DNA from: Aspidapion aeneum
Lineage: Eukaryota; Arthropoda; Insecta; Coleoptera; Brentidae
Direction of reading: 5' to 3'
Length of the DNA: 64,000 nt
Assembly (NCBI GenBank): GCA_963576565.1
Contig: OY755047.1
Coordinates: 24,745,171 to 24,809,170, forward strand
The translations under genes were made by a program, and so were the position numbers. Position 1 is the first letter of the stretch. Each line of letters begins with the position of its first letter. Of the stretch, positions 61,430-64,000 are shown piece by piece. The notes beneath the pieces are model-generated. The model ran no database searches and had not been told where the DNA came from. It worked only from the letters and a program-made list of their open reading frames with translations.

Positions 61430-61459
61430 GTTGCTAGCGTCTAGAAGCTTAACATTTTC
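61306..61459 (-). CDS. RYa-R: RYa-R exon with start codon (N-terminal extracellular tail)
   Basis: The exon starts after a TTTTTCTAG acceptor at 61460 and carries 30 nt of 5' UTR before the ATG at 61429-61427. The ATG context is good (A at -3, G at +4). Coding runs to 61306 and ends in phase 1 (single G) before the donor GTATG. It encodes 41 residues plus the first base of G42: a hydrophilic tail without a signal peptide, with four N-glycosylation sequons (NST, NFT, NYS, NET), typical of a peptide-GPCR ectodomain. The acceptor implies at least one further upstream non-coding exon, probably beyond 64000 or unrecognised in 61460-64000. Confidence 0.8.
61441..61455 (-). promoter_or_regulatory. 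Short upstream ORF in the RYa-R 5' UTR
   Basis: Between the predicted acceptor at 61460 and the start codon lies ATG TTA AGC TTC TAG (61455-61441), a four-codon upstream ORF ending 11 nt before the main ATG. If the splice model is right it sits in the mature leader and could lower translation of the receptor. Its presence is seen; any effect is inference. Confidence 0.45.
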
Positions 61460-62086
61460 CTAGAAAAACAAGAAACCTATTAAAATTCAAGTTTGCAATT
61501 AAAAAAGTATTAATTGGGGTTTAATGCAACTAATACTTTTCGCAAACAAACGATATTTTATTAAAATGACATTTCGTCGAAAAATGCACAAAAAAATTAA
61601 TGAGGATTATATTTTAATTTGTAGCTGTCTGTCTTTTGTTTATTTACAACAAGATAGTCAGACATGAGGTCACTCGGGGCCACCTACAACAGGTCCAGAG
61701 AAGAAAGCGTTTATCGCATTTCTTCCGCCATCTTTTTTTTACGTTATTTACTGTCCAACTAAGTTTTGTAAACAAAAGTTAGGCAGGATATCTCTTTTTA
61801 CTTTCGATACTAAACAATCACACTCTTTTTTCCTTGTATTTTAAGTTTTCTGTAAGGTAAAATGAAGCCAAAAAATTAACACAAGTTTTAAAAAATATTT
61901 TAGAAGCGTATACTAGCAAACTGTTGAAAAATTGCTTTAGTTTTCAAAAAATAACAAAAGTATAAAATATTCATTAACATTAAAGAGATATCCTACCTAA
62001 CTTTTGTTTACAAAAATCAGCTGGACAGTCAATGACGTCAAAAAAAAAGATTGCGGAAAAAATGCTTCAGGCAAAATAAAGTCCTC
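61460..62086. other. Sequence upstream of the start-codon exon
   Basis: Contains the splice acceptor at 61460. A C/T-poor AT-rich segment follows. TTTTGTAAACAAAAGTTAGG (61765) and its inverse CTAACTTTTGTTTACAAAA (61999) form a 235-bp-wide inverted pair. No promoter could be recognised. Confidence 0.4.
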
Positions 62087-62141
62087 TTAGGGCCGGTTTA
62101 TCAATGGAGGGGTATCTCGTCGTGTTAGCTACCCCTGGGTC

Positions 62142-62441
62142 CAGCGGCGTAGCGTGTCCGAAAGGGCGGGGGGGGGGGGGGGGCGACAGCTAAAATGGGC
62201 GCCTCTGAAAACTGATGAAAAATCTTGTGGCAAAGGTCAAAAAGGCGCCTCTCACAAATCTTGCGACCAAAAAAAAAAAAGGTCATCATGTCGTTAGTTT
62301 CCTTTGGCACCCACTCAATTGGCCATTACCGGCCGGCCCGACTTAATAAAGCTGAGGGCGCTTCGGCCACCTATGGGGCGCCACTACCCTCGGGGCGGGG
62401 GGGGCGACGAACCCCCCGCGCCCCCCCACGCTACGCCGCTG
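62142..62441. mobile_element. 300-bp hAT MITE with perfect 8-bp target duplication
   Basis: CAGCGGCGTAGCGTG and CACGCTACGCCGCTG are perfectly inverted. CCTGGGTC flanks both ends (62134-62141, 62442-62449). G- and C-runs inside. Inserted in the left arm of the 62090-63837 element. Confidence 0.92.
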
Positions 62442-62466
62442 CCTGGGTCAACTCTAACCTTGGGTA

Positions 62467-62520
62467 TTGACATATTTGGATATATTAATATATCCAAATA
62501 TGTCAACATACAGGGACTCT
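62467..62520. repeat. Palindrome of the GACATATTTGG MITE family
   Basis: TTGACATATTTGGATATA and TATATCCAAATATGTCAA form a perfect hairpin with a TTAA loop, followed by CATACAGGGACTCT, the terminus of the 37057-37182 family. Confidence 0.75.
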
Positions 62521-62968
62521 ATTTACTGGGGTAACCCTCGAGTTAAAGATGTTAACCAAGAGCTCCGAAACTCGCAGGTTGATAATGCTGATAACAATCA
62601 ACCATCTAAGTGTTCCCTTCTTATTTGATAGTCTATGGTATTTTTGACATTTTGTGGTTGTAATCATATGTTTTTCTTTTTGTATTTTTGGTTTTGGGTG
62701 TTTTGTTAAAAAAAATGATTTGGAAAAACCTTATTCACCTTCTTCAGTTAATGTACTCTAGCCATCAGTAAGTATTTACTACGTATGAAAATATTTTAGC
62801 TACATAAAAATTAAAATAAAATAAAAATGCTAGATTTATACATTACATAATTTAAGAGATAAAATGAGTTGAAAGCAAATGGATTATTGTCAATATTGGA
62901 TCATAATACTGCATTTTTAAGTTTATACACAGTTTATATATAGTACACCTATTTTATTTTTGTTGCAG

Positions 62969-63057
62969 ATCATTTCTTTGCAAGGAAACAAACAAACTTC
63001 TCTAAACTTGGGCATTCTAATGAAGAAATATTAACAAGGTACATCAACAAGAAATAA
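62969..63057 (+). CDS. Short exon-like open stretch in the Harbinger-type element
   Basis: After a TTTTTGTTGCAG acceptor-like site the frame reads HFFARKQTNFSKLGHSNEEI then LTRYINKK and a TAA at 63055. It could be the last exon of an element gene, but no family is recognised and chance is possible. Confidence 0.25.
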
Positions 63058-63840
63058 TGGTACTAGTTTCTGGCACATGGCACATCAAACTGTTATCCCG
63101 GAATGACTGATTTACAAACACCCTGTGCAGAGCAAGAGGTCTCCTGGCTGACCAGAAGTGGTTTCAAAACATTCATCTTACATATTATTTATTATGTAGC
63201 ATATTTTTTTTTTATTATAAAAGTGCTCTAGCATGTTTGAATGATTTCAGTATTTTATTTTGATATTACTTTATAAGTTAATTGTGGATTATTTCTGATT
63301 CCTAAAATAATGTTGTATAACAAAAGAACTTGTTAGTCATTTGTCAGGGGCTGCCAAATAAAAATTTAAAAAACTCAGTGTTTGAAATACATTCACTTTT
63401 TATTTTGCATTTTTAAATAAATATAAAAAGTTTTAAAACTATATACATAAATTAGTATTATAATAAGACTGGTACACATATTGATGATGATTTATATGTA
63501 AATAGGCCTTGCAGCCCTCTCACTCATATAAAGTATCGCCGCTGCTGTTCTCAAAATTTCGGAGCATCCTATTTAACACTTATAAAAATAAAGTACACAA
63601 TTTAAATGTTATGCTTTTGAGAAAAATCAACCAAAATAAAAAAAACACTTTAAAATTATTCCAACGTTTGTGGTTAACCCAGAGCTAAATACGTTACGCT
63701 GCCGTCCGAGCTCAGGTCAAGTTAGCCTAGAGTTAACCCTCGAGTTTGCAGTTAACCTTGGATGGATATACACTTGGCAACTTTAACCCCGGGACATCTC
63801 TAACTCGAGGGGTATCCCTCCATTGATAAACCGGCCCTTA

Positions 63841-64000
63841 GAGAAAGAAAACTTGCATCCTAAGGGACACATGCATCAGTTTGATATATCGTGTATGGAC
63901 AAATCGGGCTGTGCGAAAAGGGCGCGCCGTGTAGTTAGTTAGTTAGTAGTAGTGTGGGGTAGGCTCTGGGCCTGGCGACTAGGCACATGAAGCGCCCTAT
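63841..64000. other. Right edge, nothing recognised
   Basis: GC-richer 160 bp with a short TTAG/TAG repeat (63933-63950). No feature supported. Confidence 0.4.

Larger units (their letters stand above)
62090..63837. mobile_element. PIF/Harbinger-type element with TTA duplication
   Basis: GGGCCGGTTTATCAATGGAG with GGGTATC and the inverted GATACCCCTCGAG-like end finishing CTCCATTGATAAACCGGCCC form the TIRs. TTA flanks both ends (62087-62089, 63838-63840). Motifs AACCCTCGAG/TTAACC recur near both ends. A hAT MITE is nested at 62142-62441. A short coding-like stretch lies at 62969-63057. The TTA duplication and GGGCC terminus fit PIF/Harbinger. Confidence 0.8.

Overview
The window is eukaryotic nuclear DNA, almost certainly from an insect with a large, transposon-rich genome. 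It is strongly AT-rich, has almost no long open frames, and contains one host gene whose five visible exons are separated by introns of 6 to 36 kb filled with repeats. A beetle is a reasonable guess from the density of RTE-type LINEs, mariner and small inverted-repeat elements, but the order cannot be fixed from this sequence alone.

The host gene is on the minus strand. Exons at 61306-61459, 51596-51924, 45308-45507, 38141-38345 and 1908-1976 join in phase (all GT-AG) into 309 codons of a rhodopsin-class peptide GPCR. They run from an N-glycosylated N-terminus through TM6. The TM3 end, the third-loop motif PGEAEN..D.RMARSKRK and the CWLPFN motif in TM6 point to the RYamide receptor (RYa-R, relative of vertebrate NPY receptors). 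TM7 and the C-terminus lie beyond coordinate 1. The TM3 DRY motif reads DKY.

The rest is intronic or flanking repeat. 1-1640: a LINE reverse-transcriptase fragment and a composite repeat. 2182-4124: a PIF/Harbinger-like inverted-repeat element carrying a hAT-type insertion with a perfect 8-bp target duplication. 5.1-7.3 kb: a satellite-like repeat and an RTE-type LINE. 7.7-10.1 kb: a 2.4-kb inverted-repeat element with exon-like open stretches and a nested element. 11.3-12.0 kb: a near-perfect 713-bp foldback with a 10-bp target duplication. 12.1-14.6 kb: a LINE split by a CAGGGTG foldback. 18-30 kb: composite repeats, a hairpin-ended TAGCTCACAC family, a dead mariner and other inverted-repeat elements. 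30.6-36.2 kb: an ACGTT-rich element, a tRNA-Arg-like sequence, and an RTE-type LINE with an element at its 3' end. 38.4-41.1 kb: a three-level nest (CAGGGTG element > pogo/Tigger element > satellite-like repeat). 42.4-44.8 kb: a 1.1-kb tandem duplication and a Tigger MITE. 46.2-48.6 kb: a large inverted-repeat complex. 50-59.9 kb: foldbacks, hAT MITEs and three LINEs. 60.8-63.8 kb: a Harbinger transposase remnant, the first coding exon and a 1.75-kb Harbinger-type element.

I found no operon-like or defence-like system. The notable content is the receptor gene, with its huge introns and DKY motif, and several insertions whose boundaries and order can be read directly from target duplications. 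All boundaries were read by eye; TE family names rest on motif recognition and target-site length, not on a database search.
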